A DNA stretch of 64,000 nt from Winogradskyella sp. (GTDB lineage Bacteria > Bacteroidota > Bacteroidia > Flavobacteriales > Flavobacteriaceae), in the NCBI RefSeq assembly GCF_003712105.1, contig NZ_RHLG01000005.1:124001-188000 (forward strand), read 5' to 3'. Numbering within the stretch: position 1 is the first letter of the stretch; each line of letters starts with the position of its first letter. A program made the translations under genes and the position numbers. The notes below the pieces were generated by a model that was not told where the DNA came from, did no database searches, and saw only the letters and a program-made list of their open reading frames with translations. Positions 8,801-18,192 of this stretch are shown here, piece after piece.

Positions 8801-10183
8801 ATGGTATTAAACACTGCCTTATTCAAATATCGTAAAACACCTCTTTTTTGTGTATTGGCAAGCATCATCTTATATGCAATATTCGCATATAATTTAGTTA
8901 GAACTGAGGCTTTAAAGCTTGTTTCATTATACCTATTACTTTTTGCATTTGCATATATTTTAAAAAAGTCCGCAGGTTTTAATTTTCGCTTTCTAGTAAT
9001 AGCTTCAATATTACTTAGACTAGTTTTCCTAGTCGCCACACCAAATTTGTCACAAGATTTTTACAGGTTTATTTGGGATGGCCGTATGCTATTAGAAGGA
9101 TTTAATCCCTATTTATACACACCTGAGTCTTTTATTAATGAAGCAGTGTTTCCTATAAATCAAGCGCAAGAATTATACAATGGCATGGGCGAGTTAAATG
9201 GATCTCATTTTACTAATTATCCGCCATTAAATCAATTGTGTTTTTATATTGCGGCGGTATTGTCTAATGATAGCATTACTGGAGCTATAATCACTTTTCG
9301 GATATTAATTATTGCTGCTGATATTGGCACACTATATTATGGAAAGAAGCTCTTAGAAGGATTAAAATTACCCTCTAGTAATATATGGTTTTACATATTA
9401 AATCCATTTATAATTATTGAGTTAACGGGCAATCTTCATTTTGAAGGTGTCATGTTATTTTTCCTTATTTGGAGTTTGTACCTGTTGCATAAAGGAAACT
9501 GGAAATGGGCTGCAGTTATATTTGCCTGTTCTATATCTGTAAAACTAATACCGTTATTGTTTTTGCCCTTATTTTTTTGGTGGTTCTTGGATAAAAAAGA
9601 TATTGAAACCTCCACTTTAAAAAAACGAACACATCTAGTTCTATTTTATACTTTGGTTGGTGTAACAGTAGTAGCGTTATTTCTTCCGTTTTTCTCAATG
9701 GAATTTGTAACTAATTATGCTGAAACTATTGGTCTTTGGTTTAGCAATTTCGAATTCAATGCTAGTATATATTACATAGCTAGAGAAATCGGGTATGCAA
9801 TTACTGGCTATAACGAGATATATTATATAGGAAAGATTCTACCTATAATTGTTATTATAATCACTTTAGGCTATACGTTTTTAAAGAAGAATAATTCTAT
9901 TAAAATCTTAATCAGTTCAATGGTAATTGTATTTACGTATTATTTGTTTTTAAGTACAACTGTACATCCATGGTATATAGCTTCACCACTTATTTTGTGT
10001 GTATTTACAAATTATAGATTTCCAGTTATATGGAGCTTAGCTATTATATTAAGCTACCTTGCATATTTAAGTATTGGTAATGCTAGTAAATCTGAAAACT
10101 TATGGGTTATTAGCCTAGAATACTTAATTGTATTTAGTTCTTTTATCTGGGAAGTTTTCCTTCGAAGAAAAATTAAAATTTAA
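8801..10183 (+). CDS. Polytopic GT-C-like mannosyltransferase
   Basis: A 460-residue protein with roughly eleven hydrophobic helices. The first extracytoplasmic loop carries SQDFYRFIWDGRMLLEG, the conserved Asp-x-Tyr-Arg-Phe...Trp-Asp-Gly motif of polyprenyl-phosphate-mannose-dependent transferases (MptA/MptB and relatives). A later loop has TVHPWYIASPL, also typical. It would transfer a sugar from a lipid carrier on the periplasmic face. The DPM-like enzyme two genes upstream could supply this carrier. The gene ends the operon, and its stop overlaps the convergent gene by 4 bases. Sugar identity is inference. Confidence 0.7.
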   Translation: MVLNTALFKYRKTPLFCVLASIILYAIFAYNLVRTEALKLVSLYLLLFAFAYILKKSAGFNFRFLVIASILLRLVFLVATPNLSQDFYRFIWDGRMLLEGFNPYLYTPESFINEAVFPINQAQELYNGMGELNGSHFTNYPPLNQLCFYIAAVLSNDSITGAIITFRILIIAADIGTLYYGKKLLEGLKLPSSNIWFYILNPFIIIELTGNLHFEGVMLFFLIWSLYLLHKGNWKWAAVIFACSISVKLIPLLFLPLFFWWFLDKKDIETSTLKKRTHLVLFYTLVGVTVVALFLPFFSMEFVTNYAETIGLWFSNFEFNASIYYIAREIGYAITGYNEIYYIGKILPIIVIIITLGYTFLKKNNSIKILISSMVIVFTYYLFLSTTVHPWYIASPLILCVFTNYRFPVIWSLAIILSYLAYLSIGNASKSENLWVISLEYLIVFSSFIWEVFLRRKIKI

Positions 10184-10476
10184 TCTTCGGTAATTTCTGG
10201 TGGATCAATTGCACCAGAATCACTAGTCTCTAACTCATCATAATCATCCTCATCATAGTTCTCCATAGTTAAAGCCAATTTTGAACTTACCTTGACTAAA
10301 TATTTAGTATCATCTGTGGTTACCTCTACAGCTTCAATATCCTCATCTTTTATATTTCTAAATGAAATGATCTGACTATCGTCATAACCATCAGGATACT
10401 TTTCTACAAGCAGCGCCAATATTTCTGGTGTCAGTTTTTTAAAATCTACTATGACCCTTTTTAAATTATCTTTCAT
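10180..10476 (-). CDS. Conserved hypothetical acidic protein
   Basis: A 98-residue cytosolic protein starting at MKDNLKRVIVDF. The open frame extends upstream to a TTG, but the ATG at 10474-10476 precedes the first well-formed helix and is preferred; an ATG four codons earlier is the alternative. The text resembles a small conserved family of Flavobacteriaceae of unknown function (KKLTPEILALLVEKYPDGY then IEAVEVTTDD). The last 25 residues are almost purely Asp, Glu, Ser and Pro and probably disordered. It lies tail to tail with the glycosyltransferase operon. Confidence 0.7.
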   Translation of the reverse strand: MKDNLKRVIVDFKKLTPEILALLVEKYPDGYDDSQIISFRNIKDEDIEAVEVTTDDTKYLVKVSSKLALTMENYDEDDYDELETSDSGAIDPPEITED

Positions 10477-10647
10477 GACTAAAGACATTTTAATATGTAT
10501 GAAGATACGAAGGATTTTAATCAAAAAAATGCAATGTGCTGTTTATTATAATAAATCCGCATTAATAATACATTTATATTGATATCCGTTTTAACTCAAT
10601 AAAACACTATATTTACTACTAAAAAATATACTATTACTCATCTTAAG

Positions 10648-10678
10648 TTGATACTAAACTAACTTGTTCTTAGTTTTG
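10648..10678 (+). promoter_or_regulatory. Bacteroidota-type promoter
   Basis: TTG at 10648-10650, a 20-base spacer and TAGTTTTG at 10671-10678 match the Bacteroidota housekeeping pattern (TTG, 19-21 bases, TAnnTTTG) exactly. It lies about 20 bases upstream of the start of the CarboxypepD_reg-like gene, giving a very short leader. Confidence 0.6.
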
Positions 10679-10699
10679 AGTAAATTAAAATTGTAGATT

Positions 10700-11116
10700 A
10701 TGAAGACACATTTAAAATTAGGAGAATTAACTATCTATAAACCAATTATCGTATTAAGCTTATTTCTATTCACCGCACTATTATCAAATCCATTGTCTGC
10801 GCAATCAGACCAGCAAACTATTTCAGTTAAGGGTGTTGTAAATGGTGAAGAAGGTCCTCTAGAAGGTGTTAATATATATATTGATGGCTCTAATACCGGG
10901 ACGGTTTCAAAGTCGAATGGCTCATTTACGTTTCCTGGTAAAGTTGCCATTGGAGATAAACTAGTATTTAGCTATTTAGGATACGTCACCAAAACTATAA
11001 AAATCAGTTCCAATTCTTTATTCTTGGATGTTAAGTTGACCGAAGCACCAATAGAAGTTTTAAGCAGTATAAATCTTGACAAACCATATAAAAGTAAACG
11101 TGGTAAAAAAGATTAA
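10700..11116 (+). CDS. Stand-alone CarboxypepD_reg-like domain protein
   Basis: A 138-residue exported protein with a signal peptide (cleavage near LSAQ) and a single CarboxypepD_reg-like beta-sandwich: VKGVVNGEEGPLEGVNIYI, then GSFTFPGKVAIGDKLVFSYLGY. This is the N-terminal domain normally fused to TonB-dependent receptors, but here the protein stops after it, at residues 110-138 with a basic tail (KSKRGKKD). It is followed 5 bases later by a transglutaminase-like gene, so the two are an operon. Role unknown; perhaps a periplasmic binding partner. Confidence 0.8.
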   Translation: MKTHLKLGELTIYKPIIVLSLFLFTALLSNPLSAQSDQQTISVKGVVNGEEGPLEGVNIYIDGSNTGTVSKSNGSFTFPGKVAIGDKLVFSYLGYVTKTIKISSNSLFLDVKLTEAPIEVLSSINLDKPYKSKRGKKD

Positions 11117-11121
11117 GGGCT

Positions 11122-12171
11122 GTGAATTTACGTCTATTTTTCTCGTTGTTAGCTTTAATATGTCTTAACAAAACTATTGCACAAATTGAAGATTTTGAGA
11201 CTATTGATTTTAAAAAAGCTGATAGCATAGCAACCTTGTACAAAGGGAATTCTCTGGATAATTTACCTGAGTTGGTCTTTAACCTTACTAATGAATTAGA
11301 AACTGATGTCGAGCGATTTCGAGCGATTTACTATTGGGTATGTACTAATGTAAAAAATGATTATTCGCTTTATGCTAAAAATAAGAGGAAACGTAAAAAA
11401 TTGCGCCTCGATAGTTTGAAACTTGAGCAATGGAATGAAAAGTTTAAAAAGAAAATTTTTGCTACACTATTAAAGAAAAAACGTACCATCTGCTCGGGCT
11501 ATGCCTTTATTGTAAAATCCTTGTGTGATATAGCAAATATCAAATGTACAATCGTAGATGGTTGGGGTAAAACTAGTACTACTGAAGAAGATGAATTAAT
11601 CGATCCTAATCATAGCTGGATTGCTGTCAATTTAGAAAACAAATGGTATTTGTGCGATCCAACTTGGGCCGCTGGCTCTCAAAATTCAAAAAATGGTAGG
11701 TTTAAGTTTAATTATAATGACGGTTTCTTTCTTGCACCACCAAAATTATTTTTTGTAAATCACTTTCCGTTATACAAAAACTGGTTTTTAAATGTTGAAA
11801 ATGAGAAAACATTTCAAAAGTTTATGGAGGCTCCTATAATCTACAACGCTACTTACAACAAATTAAATAGTTGTGATTCACCAAATAAACTATACAACTT
11901 AATACATAAGAATTATACAGTAAACCTTAAATATAGTCTTAAACACAATATTAATATAAGACAAATTAAGCTTGTATTAGACAATGGGACTGAGAGTAAA
12001 ACTGTTAGACCTGATAAAATAAGTTTAGATAATAAAAATCTAATTGTTTTTTATTTAATGAAAAAGACAGGTGTTTATGACTTACATTTAAAAATAGACG
12101 ACAAGTATATCGCAAGTTATACTTATGAGGTCATCCCAAAGCCAAAGCATCAAAATAGCCCTAATCAATAA
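11122..12171 (+). CDS. Secreted transglutaminase-like protein
   Basis: A 349-residue protein starting at GTG, the first usable start after the neighbour's stop; an in-frame signal peptide (LRLFFSLLALICLNKTIAQ) follows at once, which supports this choice. The transglutaminase-like core has the catalytic triad in order: Cys in TICSGYA near residue 123, His in PNHSWIAV near 163 and Asp in LCDPTWAAG near 178. The pattern is closest to the CYK3-like subfamily. The C-terminal third is a beta-rich domain of unknown role. It could be a periplasmic cysteine protease or crosslinking enzyme. Confidence 0.8.
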   Translation: MNLRLFFSLLALICLNKTIAQIEDFETIDFKKADSIATLYKGNSLDNLPELVFNLTNELETDVERFRAIYYWVCTNVKNDYSLYAKNKRKRKKLRLDSLKLEQWNEKFKKKIFATLLKKKRTICSGYAFIVKSLCDIANIKCTIVDGWGKTSTTEEDELIDPNHSWIAVNLENKWYLCDPTWAAGSQNSKNGRFKFNYNDGFFLAPPKLFFVNHFPLYKNWFLNVENEKTFQKFMEAPIIYNATYNKLNSCDSPNKLYNLIHKNYTVNLKYSLKHNINIRQIKLVLDNGTESKTVRPDKISLDNKNLIVFYLMKKTGVYDLHLKIDDKYIASYTYEVIPKPKHQNSPNQ

Positions 12172-12212
12172 GATTAGAGCTATTAGAGATTAATTATTGA
12201 TTGATTTTTAAT

Positions 12213-13316
12213 TTAATCTAAATCCCATCGTAATCCGAGTGAGATGTTATGCTGATCAAATGCCTGATCTTTAAATAATGGATTTAAATCATACTTTGCA
12301 TAGATTGACCAATCACCCCAACCTATGTAACCACTAAGTCCATAAACAAAATTTGAAGCATTGAAGTTTCGCTTTTCTTTACTTCTTACTCTATTTCCAT
12401 CAGCATCATCGTATCTTAATTTTTGCATTGACCCTAAGCGTACACCTCCATAACCTCCAATTCCAACTTTGAAATGATTATCTTCAAAATAGCGTATTCT
12501 ATTATCATATTCACGCTTGGTAGAAGGCCCAAATTCTAAATGCACTGGTACTACTAAATTGGTAACTCTAAACTTCGCTTGTTTTAAATTAAGCGGAAAG
12601 TTTTGAAGTGTTGTTTGGTCTCCATTTTGTACAAAATACTGATTGTCTTTTATGTCTAACTTATTCCATTGAAAAGAAAACCCATAATTAAGTCTTACAA
12701 AATTTGAATTCTTAAACAGTCGTGTTTGCCATAACCACCCGAGTTCAATAAAGCCAGAACCGCCTAATTTATATGGTGTGTTATCTAAATCCTGACCATC
12801 ACCTATTGCATTGTTAAAACCAAAAGCAAATACCATCTTATTAGTGGTCCTGATGTCGTACTTTGGAGGTCTCTTGCTATTACCTTTTCCACTCCAATCT
12901 ATCTTGAAACCTCTAGACCCAAGACTTATTTCAACTTTTTCAATGTCTATTTCTTGTAGATTTTCATTGTAATCGTTACGTTCCCATAGAGCAATACGTT
13001 TGTCTATAATGGCAAGGCGATCTTCGATATTAGCGGCACGTTTTTTTGCTGCTTCCTTTTTTAAACGTTCTGCTTGTGCAGGAGTAATTTCCTTATTATC
13101 GAGTCTTCTATTAATAGCCTCAACATCTGCCTTTAGAAACTCTCGTTCTTGAATTTTAATATTCTCTTTTTCTCTGGTTAATCGATCTATTCGCTCTTTT
13201 TTTAATGTACTAATAGAATCTTTTGAAACTGTATTATCCTCCGTTTCTTGTGCACCAATACTGGTTACGAATAGGCATAAGATTAGTGCTACAACATATT
13301 TAGTAATTGTTGTCAT
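12213..13316 (-). CDS. Outer-membrane barrel with coiled-coil N-terminus
   Basis: A 367-residue exported protein (signal peptide ends near SIGAQ). Residues 30-120 are highly charged with heptads rich in Lys, Glu and Arg (for example KKERIDRLTREKENI), so a coiled coil in the periplasm is expected. The remainder is a beta-barrel with alternating strands ending in GLRWDLD. It is the last gene of the sigma/anti-sigma operon, 54 bases after the anti-sigma stop. Likely an envelope component controlled by the sigma factor. No enzyme motif is seen. Confidence 0.6.
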   Translation of the reverse strand: MTTITKYVVALILCLFVTSIGAQETEDNTVSKDSISTLKKERIDRLTREKENIKIQEREFLKADVEAINRRLDNKEITPAQAERLKKEAAKKRAANIEDRLAIIDKRIALWERNDYNENLQEIDIEKVEISLGSRGFKIDWSGKGNSKRPPKYDIRTTNKMVFAFGFNNAIGDGQDLDNTPYKLGGSGFIELGWLWQTRLFKNSNFVRLNYGFSFQWNKLDIKDNQYFVQNGDQTTLQNFPLNLKQAKFRVTNLVVPVHLEFGPSTKREYDNRIRYFEDNHFKVGIGGYGGVRLGSMQKLRYDDADGNRVRSKEKRNFNASNFVYGLSGYIGWGDWSIYAKYDLNPLFKDQAFDQHNISLGLRWDLD

Positions 13317-13370
13317 TGTTTTGTTTTTTAATTAATGATTAAGGTTTGTTCGGTTTATTGATTGATTGAT

Positions 13371-14177
13371 TTACTGGTCGTTACGTTTAGCAACAACAGT
13401 CTTTACGCGTTTGTAACCATCTTTTAATGTTTCATAAATCAGTGTTCTAAACGATTGTCCCATTTCGTCTTCAACGTCTTGAAGCAGCGCGTCCGCATCT
13501 ACAATGGTATTTCTTTTTTTAATCTGTTTATCCATTAAAAGTTCTCGATTGGCTATTTTCAATAGCGAATCAATATCTTTGTCACTAACAGCGTATTCTT
13601 TTTGAGATTTTATTTTATCTAGCTCGGTAATAATATCTTTAATTTCTATTTCGGGTGTATTGATTACATCTCTTGAAGAGTTATTAATCACTTCATCAGT
13701 ATTTGCAGGACTACTTTTCTCTTCTAAAGATGCAACTGCATCAGTATTACGCTTTGATGGTAATAGTACTTTGTATGCTTTTTTACTAGTGTTGTTTAAT
13801 TTCGAATCTTCAACTTCCTCAATAGATTTGTCAGTTTTTATCTCTTCAGATATTGCAACTGCATCTTCTTGTGTTGCGTTTACTTCTTCATTGATAGTAT
13901 TTACATCATTTTCAGGAGTAGTAATGACTTCATTTTTGTCCTCAACTAAAGTATTATTTATCGGTTCGTTATTTGATTTGTCAAAATATAGGATAGACAA
14001 AAAAACTAAAGCTGCTATACTTGCTGCAATACCAAACCACCAAAATGCAGTTCTCTTCTTAGACTTCTCATCAGCATCTAATCTGTGAGATAGTTTAGAC
14101 CAAGCATTTGTTGAAGGCGATACCGTTCGCTTTTCTAGCTTGTCTTTTATTTGCTCTTCAAATTTAATTGGTGCCAT
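13371..14177 (-). CDS. Probable anti-sigma factor, single-pass membrane protein
   Basis: A 268-residue protein with a short cytosolic N-terminus (residues 1-42, containing LEKRTVSPSTNAWSKLSHRLD), one membrane helix at about 44-64 and a long, acidic, low-complexity periplasmic part. It overlaps the sigma-factor gene by 14 bases, the usual arrangement for an ECF sigma and its anti-sigma. There is no recognisable zinc anti-sigma (ZAS) Cys/His motif, so the call rests on topology and position. The repetitive Asn/Glu/Asp-rich segment (65-165) looks disordered. Confidence 0.6.
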   Translation of the reverse strand: MAPIKFEEQIKDKLEKRTVSPSTNAWSKLSHRLDADEKSKKRTAFWWFGIAASIAALVFLSILYFDKSNNEPINNTLVEDKNEVITTPENDVNTINEEVNATQEDAVAISEEIKTDKSIEEVEDSKLNNTSKKAYKVLLPSKRNTDAVASLEEKSSPANTDEVINNSSRDVINTPEIEIKDIITELDKIKSQKEYAVSDKDIDSLLKIANRELLMDKQIKKRNTIVDADALLQDVEDEMGQSFRTLIYETLKDGYKRVKTVVAKRNDQ

Positions 14178-14727
14178 AACTGGTCTTATTTAATTCTTTT
14201 ATTTTATGCTGAAGTAATTTTCTTGCTTTAAATAATTGCGATTTTGATGTGCCTTCAGAGATATTCAACATTTCAGCAATTTCGTTATGCTTATAACCTT
14301 CAATTGCATACATTACAAATACCATTTTATAACCTTCAGGTAGTGCATCAATTAGGCTTTGAATTTCAGCTACTTCGATGTTAGAATTTATACTATCTGT
14401 AGAATTTTGTTTAAAATTTACTTCATCTACAGAAAACTCCAACTGCTTTTTACTTCTCAGATAAGATATGGCTTCTCTAACCATAATACGTCTTATCCAA
14501 CCTTCAAAACTGCCTTCATTCCTAAAGTTTTTCAAATATTTAAAAACCTTAAAAAACCCATTAAGCATTACTTCTTCTGCTTGATGAACATCTTTAATAT
14601 AATAACGACAAACACTTAACATTTTTGGCGAATGTAACTCGTATAACACATGCTGTGCTTCGCGATTTTGTTTTATAGCCTTAGCGATTAGCTTCTTTTC
14701 GTTATTATGAAGTTGAATGACTTTCAT
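14164..14727 (-). CDS. ECF-family RNA polymerase sigma factor
   Basis: A 187-residue sigma-70 family protein. Region 2 runs through SVCRYYIKDVHQAEEVM and FEGWIRRIMVREAISYLR; region 4 has LPEGYKMVFVMYAIEGYKHNEIAEML with a helix-turn-helix ending ISEGTSKSQLFKARKLL. The start is placed at the ATG at 14727 because the three codons upstream begin with TTG. It is followed by an overlapping membrane anti-sigma and an outer-membrane barrel, suggesting an autoregulated envelope module. Confidence 0.9.
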   Translation of the reverse strand: MKVIQLHNNEKKLIAKAIKQNREAQHVLYELHSPKMLSVCRYYIKDVHQAEEVMLNGFFKVFKYLKNFRNEGSFEGWIRRIMVREAISYLRSKKQLEFSVDEVNFKQNSTDSINSNIEVAEIQSLIDALPEGYKMVFVMYAIEGYKHNEIAEMLNISEGTSKSQLFKARKLLQHKIKELNKTSYGTN

Positions 14728-14863
14728 TCTTAGCAATTCACTGTTCAGTTTCGTTTTCTATTTATAAAGACGACTAAATTTCAGTTTTGGTTGTCTGAGC
14801 AAATTATTTTTTTCTAAAAAATTCGTAATTAGCTTAAAATAAGAGGAATATAAAGAACAAAAA

Positions 14864-15841
14864 TTATTTTTTTCTTTCAATAACGTAGTTAACCATTAAG
14901 ATTAATGCGTCTTTAAACTCAGAGTTTGGATACGCTTCTAACAGCTTTAAAGCTTCGTTTTGAAAAGAAATCATTTGTTCTTCTGCATATACCAAACCTC
15001 CATTATCTATGACATAGGCAATAACCTCTTTAACACGCTTTTTGTCTTTATTATGATTTTTTACAGAGTTAATTAACCAAGATTTTTCTTTTTTTGAAGC
15101 ATTGTTAAGAGCATAAATCAATGGTAAGGTCATTTTTTGCTCCTTGATATCAATACCTGTTGGTTTTCCGATTTTGGTTTCACCGTAATCGAACAAATCG
15201 TCCTTAATTTGAAACGCCATACCTATAAGTTCGCCAAACTTACGCATGTTTTCAACTTCTGGTGAATTGGGTTTTACAGATGCAGCACCAAGACTACAAC
15301 ATGCGGCTATTAGCGTTGCGGTCTTTTTTCTTATAATATCGTAATAAATATCTTCTGTAATATCTAAGTGTCTTGCCTTTTCTATCTGCAAAAGCTCACC
15401 TTCACTCATTTCTCTTACAGCTACAGATATAATTTTGAGCAAATCGAAATCGTTATTATCAATAGATAGCAATAAGCCCTTAGACAACAGGTAATCACCA
15501 ATAAGGACGGCGATTTTATTTTTCCAAAGTGCATTGATAGAAAAGAAACCACGACGGCGATTACTATCATCTACCACATCATCATGGACTAAAGTTGCCG
15601 TGTGAATTAACTCAATTACCGAGGCGCCTCTATAAGTCCGTTCGCTGACCTGGCCATTATTTAGCATTTTACCAACGAGAAAAACAAACATGGGCCGCAT
15701 TTGTTTGCCCTTACGATTTACAATGTAGTGCGTAATCCTATTTAAAAGTGCTACTTTACTAGACATAGCAAGCCTGAACTTTTTCTCAAAAAGTTCCATT
15801 TCATAGGCAATAGGTTGCTTTATTTGTTCGGTAATTTTCAC
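14864..15841 (-). CDS. ispB: Polyprenyl diphosphate synthase
   Basis: A 325-residue all-trans polyprenyl synthase that extends a prenyl diphosphate with isopentenyl units, probably for the menaquinone side chain. The first Asp-rich motif is DDVVDD at 87-92, followed by RRRG; the second is KDDLFDYG near residue 215. Length and the long-chain type context fit octaprenyl/heptaprenyl synthases. The gene is alone between the sigma-factor operon and rlmN, with a small TCTCG/CGAGA hairpin in its 5' leader. Confidence 0.9.
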   Translation of the reverse strand: MKITEQIKQPIAYEMELFEKKFRLAMSSKVALLNRITHYIVNRKGKQMRPMFVFLVGKMLNNGQVSERTYRGASVIELIHTATLVHDDVVDDSNRRRGFFSINALWKNKIAVLIGDYLLSKGLLLSIDNNDFDLLKIISVAVREMSEGELLQIEKARHLDITEDIYYDIIRKKTATLIAACCSLGAASVKPNSPEVENMRKFGELIGMAFQIKDDLFDYGETKIGKPTGIDIKEQKMTLPLIYALNNASKKEKSWLINSVKNHNKDKKRVKEVIAYVIDNGGLVYAEEQMISFQNEALKLLEAYPNSEFKDALILMVNYVIERKK

Positions 15842-15931
15842 TCGATAACCGAGGTTTATTTATTTGTGACACTTATTGTCTCGAGTTGCGAGATTTCAAA
15901 GATACAATCTAATCTATTTATCTACTACCAA

Positions 15932-16972
15932 TTAGCTTTTATTTGCTAGTTGCCCACAAGCTGCATCTATATCTTTTCCACGACTTCGTCTTACTGTAAC
16001 TGTAATATTATTTGCTTCTAAAACTGAAACATACATATCCAAAGCTTTTGAATTAGCTTGTTGAAACATACCGTCGTCTATTGGGTTGTACTCTATAAGG
16101 TTAACCTTACTAGGTGCAAACTTGCAAAATTCAACCAAGGCATCAACATCTTTACGCTTATCATTAATGCCATCCCAAACGACATACTCATAGGTAATTC
16201 TATTTTTTGTTTTAGAATACCAATATTGTAAAGCTTCTCGTAAATCCGTTAAAGGAAAGGTAGCATTAAAAGGCATAATAGATGTGCGAACCTCATCTAT
16301 TGCAGAATGTAGAGACACTGCAAGCTTAAACTTCACACCATCATCTGCCATTTTCTTTATCATTTTTGGGACGCCAGATGTAGAGACTACAATGCGTTTG
16401 GGTGACATTCCTAATCCTTCGTCAGAGGTAATCTTATCGATAGCTTTCAAAACATTTTTATAGTTCATGAGTGGTTCTCCCATTCCCATAAAAACAATAT
16501 TACTCAAAGGTCTATCGTAATACAATCGACTTTCATTATCAATGGCTACAACTTGGTCATAAATTTCGTCAGGATTTAGATTACGCATTCTTTTTAGGCG
16601 TGCTGTTGCACAGAATTTACAATCTAAACTACAACCAACTTGAGAAGATACACATGCTGTTGTTCTCGTATCTGTTGGGATTAATACCGATTCAACCACC
16701 AAATCGTCGTGAAGTCGAACAGCATTTTTTATGGTACCATCAGAACTGCGTTGCATTTGATCAACACGAATGTGATTTATCACAAAATTGTCTTGTAACA
16801 TTTGACGTGTTTTGAGCGAAATATTGGTCATATCCTCAAAACTATGTGCTGATTTCTGCCATAACCATTCGTAAACCTGGTTTCCTCTAAACGCTTTATC
16901 GCCTTGCTCAACAAAAAACGTTCGAAGTTGGTCTTTGGTTAATGCGCGTATGTCTTTTTTATCGGTTTTCAT
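15932..16972 (-). CDS. rlmN: 23S rRNA/tRNA adenine-C2 methyltransferase
   Basis: A 346-residue radical-SAM enzyme that methylates A2503 of 23S rRNA and A37 of some tRNAs. The radical-SAM cysteines are in CSLDCKFC; the methyl-carrier cysteine is in DAACGQL close to the C-terminus. Upstream in-frame codons include TTG, but the ATG at 16972 gives the usual N-terminus (MKTDKKDIRALTKDQL). Two cysteines needed for the Cys-methyl mechanism are present. It lies downstream of queA, separated by a terminator-like hairpin. Confidence 0.95.
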   Translation of the reverse strand: MKTDKKDIRALTKDQLRTFFVEQGDKAFRGNQVYEWLWQKSAHSFEDMTNISLKTRQMLQDNFVINHIRVDQMQRSSDGTIKNAVRLHDDLVVESVLIPTDTRTTACVSSQVGCSLDCKFCATARLKRMRNLNPDEIYDQVVAIDNESRLYYDRPLSNIVFMGMGEPLMNYKNVLKAIDKITSDEGLGMSPKRIVVSTSGVPKMIKKMADDGVKFKLAVSLHSAIDEVRTSIMPFNATFPLTDLREALQYWYSKTKNRITYEYVVWDGINDKRKDVDALVEFCKFAPSKVNLIEYNPIDDGMFQQANSKALDMYVSVLEANNITVTVRRSRGKDIDAACGQLANKS

Positions 16973-17013
16973 GACATTCAAAAATAGTCAAAAGCAGATG
17001 ATCTTATAATAAC

Positions 17014-17057
17014 AAAGCCTCTTGCACTTTGATTTCGTTTAGTGAACAAGAGGCTTT
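17014..17057 (-). terminator. Probable terminator of queA
   Basis: An 11-bp perfect stem (AAAGCCTCTTG at 17014-17024 with CAAGAGGCTTT at 17047-17057) extended inward by CACT/AGTG. It lies 20 bases past the queA stop. The downstream tract on the minus strand is AT-rich but not a clean run of T, so it may be a weak terminator or an RNA-stabilising hairpin. Confidence 0.55.
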
Positions 17058-17076
17058 CAATTTTATAGTATTCTAA

Positions 17077-18126
17077 TTAGATGATTAACATTGCATCTCC
17101 ATAAGAATAGAACCTATATTTTTCTTTAACCGCTTCTGCATAGGCTTCTTTCATAAAATCATGACCAGCAAAAGCAGAAATCATCATTAATAATGTTGAT
17201 TTTGGTGTATGGAAATTTGTAATCATACAATTTGCAATACTAAAATCGTATGGTGGAAATATAAATTTATTAGTCCAACCTGTATATGGGTTTAATGTGC
17301 CGCTCGAAGACACAGAACTCTCGATAGTACGCATAGAAGTTGTACCAACAGCACAAATACGCTTTTTAGTTGCAATACCTCTATTAATTACTTCAGCAGC
17401 GTCCGGTCTAATCTCAATTTCTTCGCTATCCATTTTATGCTTAGACAAGTCTTCAACCTCAACTGGATTAAATGTACCTAATCCCACATGAAGTGTCACT
17501 TCAGCACGCTCAACACCTTTAATTTCTAAGCGTTTTAATAGGTGTTTAGAAAAATGTAATCCCGCTGTTGGTGCAGCTACTGCGCCTTCTTTACTAGCGT
17601 ATATAGTTTGGTATCGTTCTTCATCTTCTGGCTCAACATCTCTCTTAATATATTTAGGAAGTGGTGTTTGCCCTAATTCAGTCAGTTTATTTCTGAAATC
17701 ATTATACGATCCGTCATATAAAAAACGAAGGGTACGACCTCTAGATGTTGTATTATCTATAACTTCAGCCACCAAGGTTTCGTCATCTCCAAAATATAAT
17801 TTGTTTCCGATTCTTATTTTACGAGCAGGATCTACAAGTACATCCCAAAGGCGTTGATCTTGATTTAATTCTCTTAGTAAAAACACCTCAATACGTGCGC
17901 CAGTTTTTTCCTTATTACCATATAATCTTGCAGGAAATACTTTTGTGTTGTTAAGAATCATTACGTCACCTTCGTCAAAATAATCAATAACATCCTTAAA
18001 CATTTTATGTTCAATAGTCTGATTAGCTCTATCTAAAACCATTAAACGAGACTCATCTCTATGTTCTGCTGGATGCTCTGCTAATAATTCTTCAGGTAGA
18101 TTAAAGTTGAAGTGTGATAATTTCAT
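17077..18126 (-). CDS. queA: S-adenosylmethionine:tRNA ribosyltransferase-isomerase
   Basis: A 349-residue QueA, which moves the ribosyl group of SAM onto 7-aminomethyl-deazaguanine in tRNA to make epoxyqueuosine. Family blocks are clear: [20 protein letters not shown] at the start, [12 protein letters not shown] near 58, [10 protein letters not shown] near 183, and VGLGTFNPV near 216. It has its own promoter and ends before a hairpin. It is the only queuosine gene here. Confidence 0.95.
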   Translation of the reverse strand: MKLSHFNFNLPEELLAEHPAEHRDESRLMVLDRANQTIEHKMFKDVIDYFDEGDVMILNNTKVFPARLYGNKEKTGARIEVFLLRELNQDQRLWDVLVDPARKIRIGNKLYFGDDETLVAEVIDNTTSRGRTLRFLYDGSYNDFRNKLTELGQTPLPKYIKRDVEPEDEERYQTIYASKEGAVAAPTAGLHFSKHLLKRLEIKGVERAEVTLHVGLGTFNPVEVEDLSKHKMDSEEIEIRPDAAEVINRGIATKKRICAVGTTSMRTIESSVSSSGTLNPYTGWTNKFIFPPYDFSIANCMITNFHTPKSTLLMMISAFAGHDFMKEAYAEAVKEKYRFYSYGDAMLII

Positions 18127-18152
18127 AAGTACATGTAGTTTTTTTCAAGCTG

Positions 18153-18184
18153 CAAATATACAATCTCGACATAGGCCTTGTCAA
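18153..18184 (-). promoter_or_regulatory. Promoter of queA
   Basis: On the minus strand TTG (18184-18182) is followed after 21 bases by TATATTTG (18160-18153), a perfect TAnnTTTG box, about 26 bases upstream of the queA ATG. Confidence 0.6.
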
Positions 18185-18192
18185 GTAATCGG

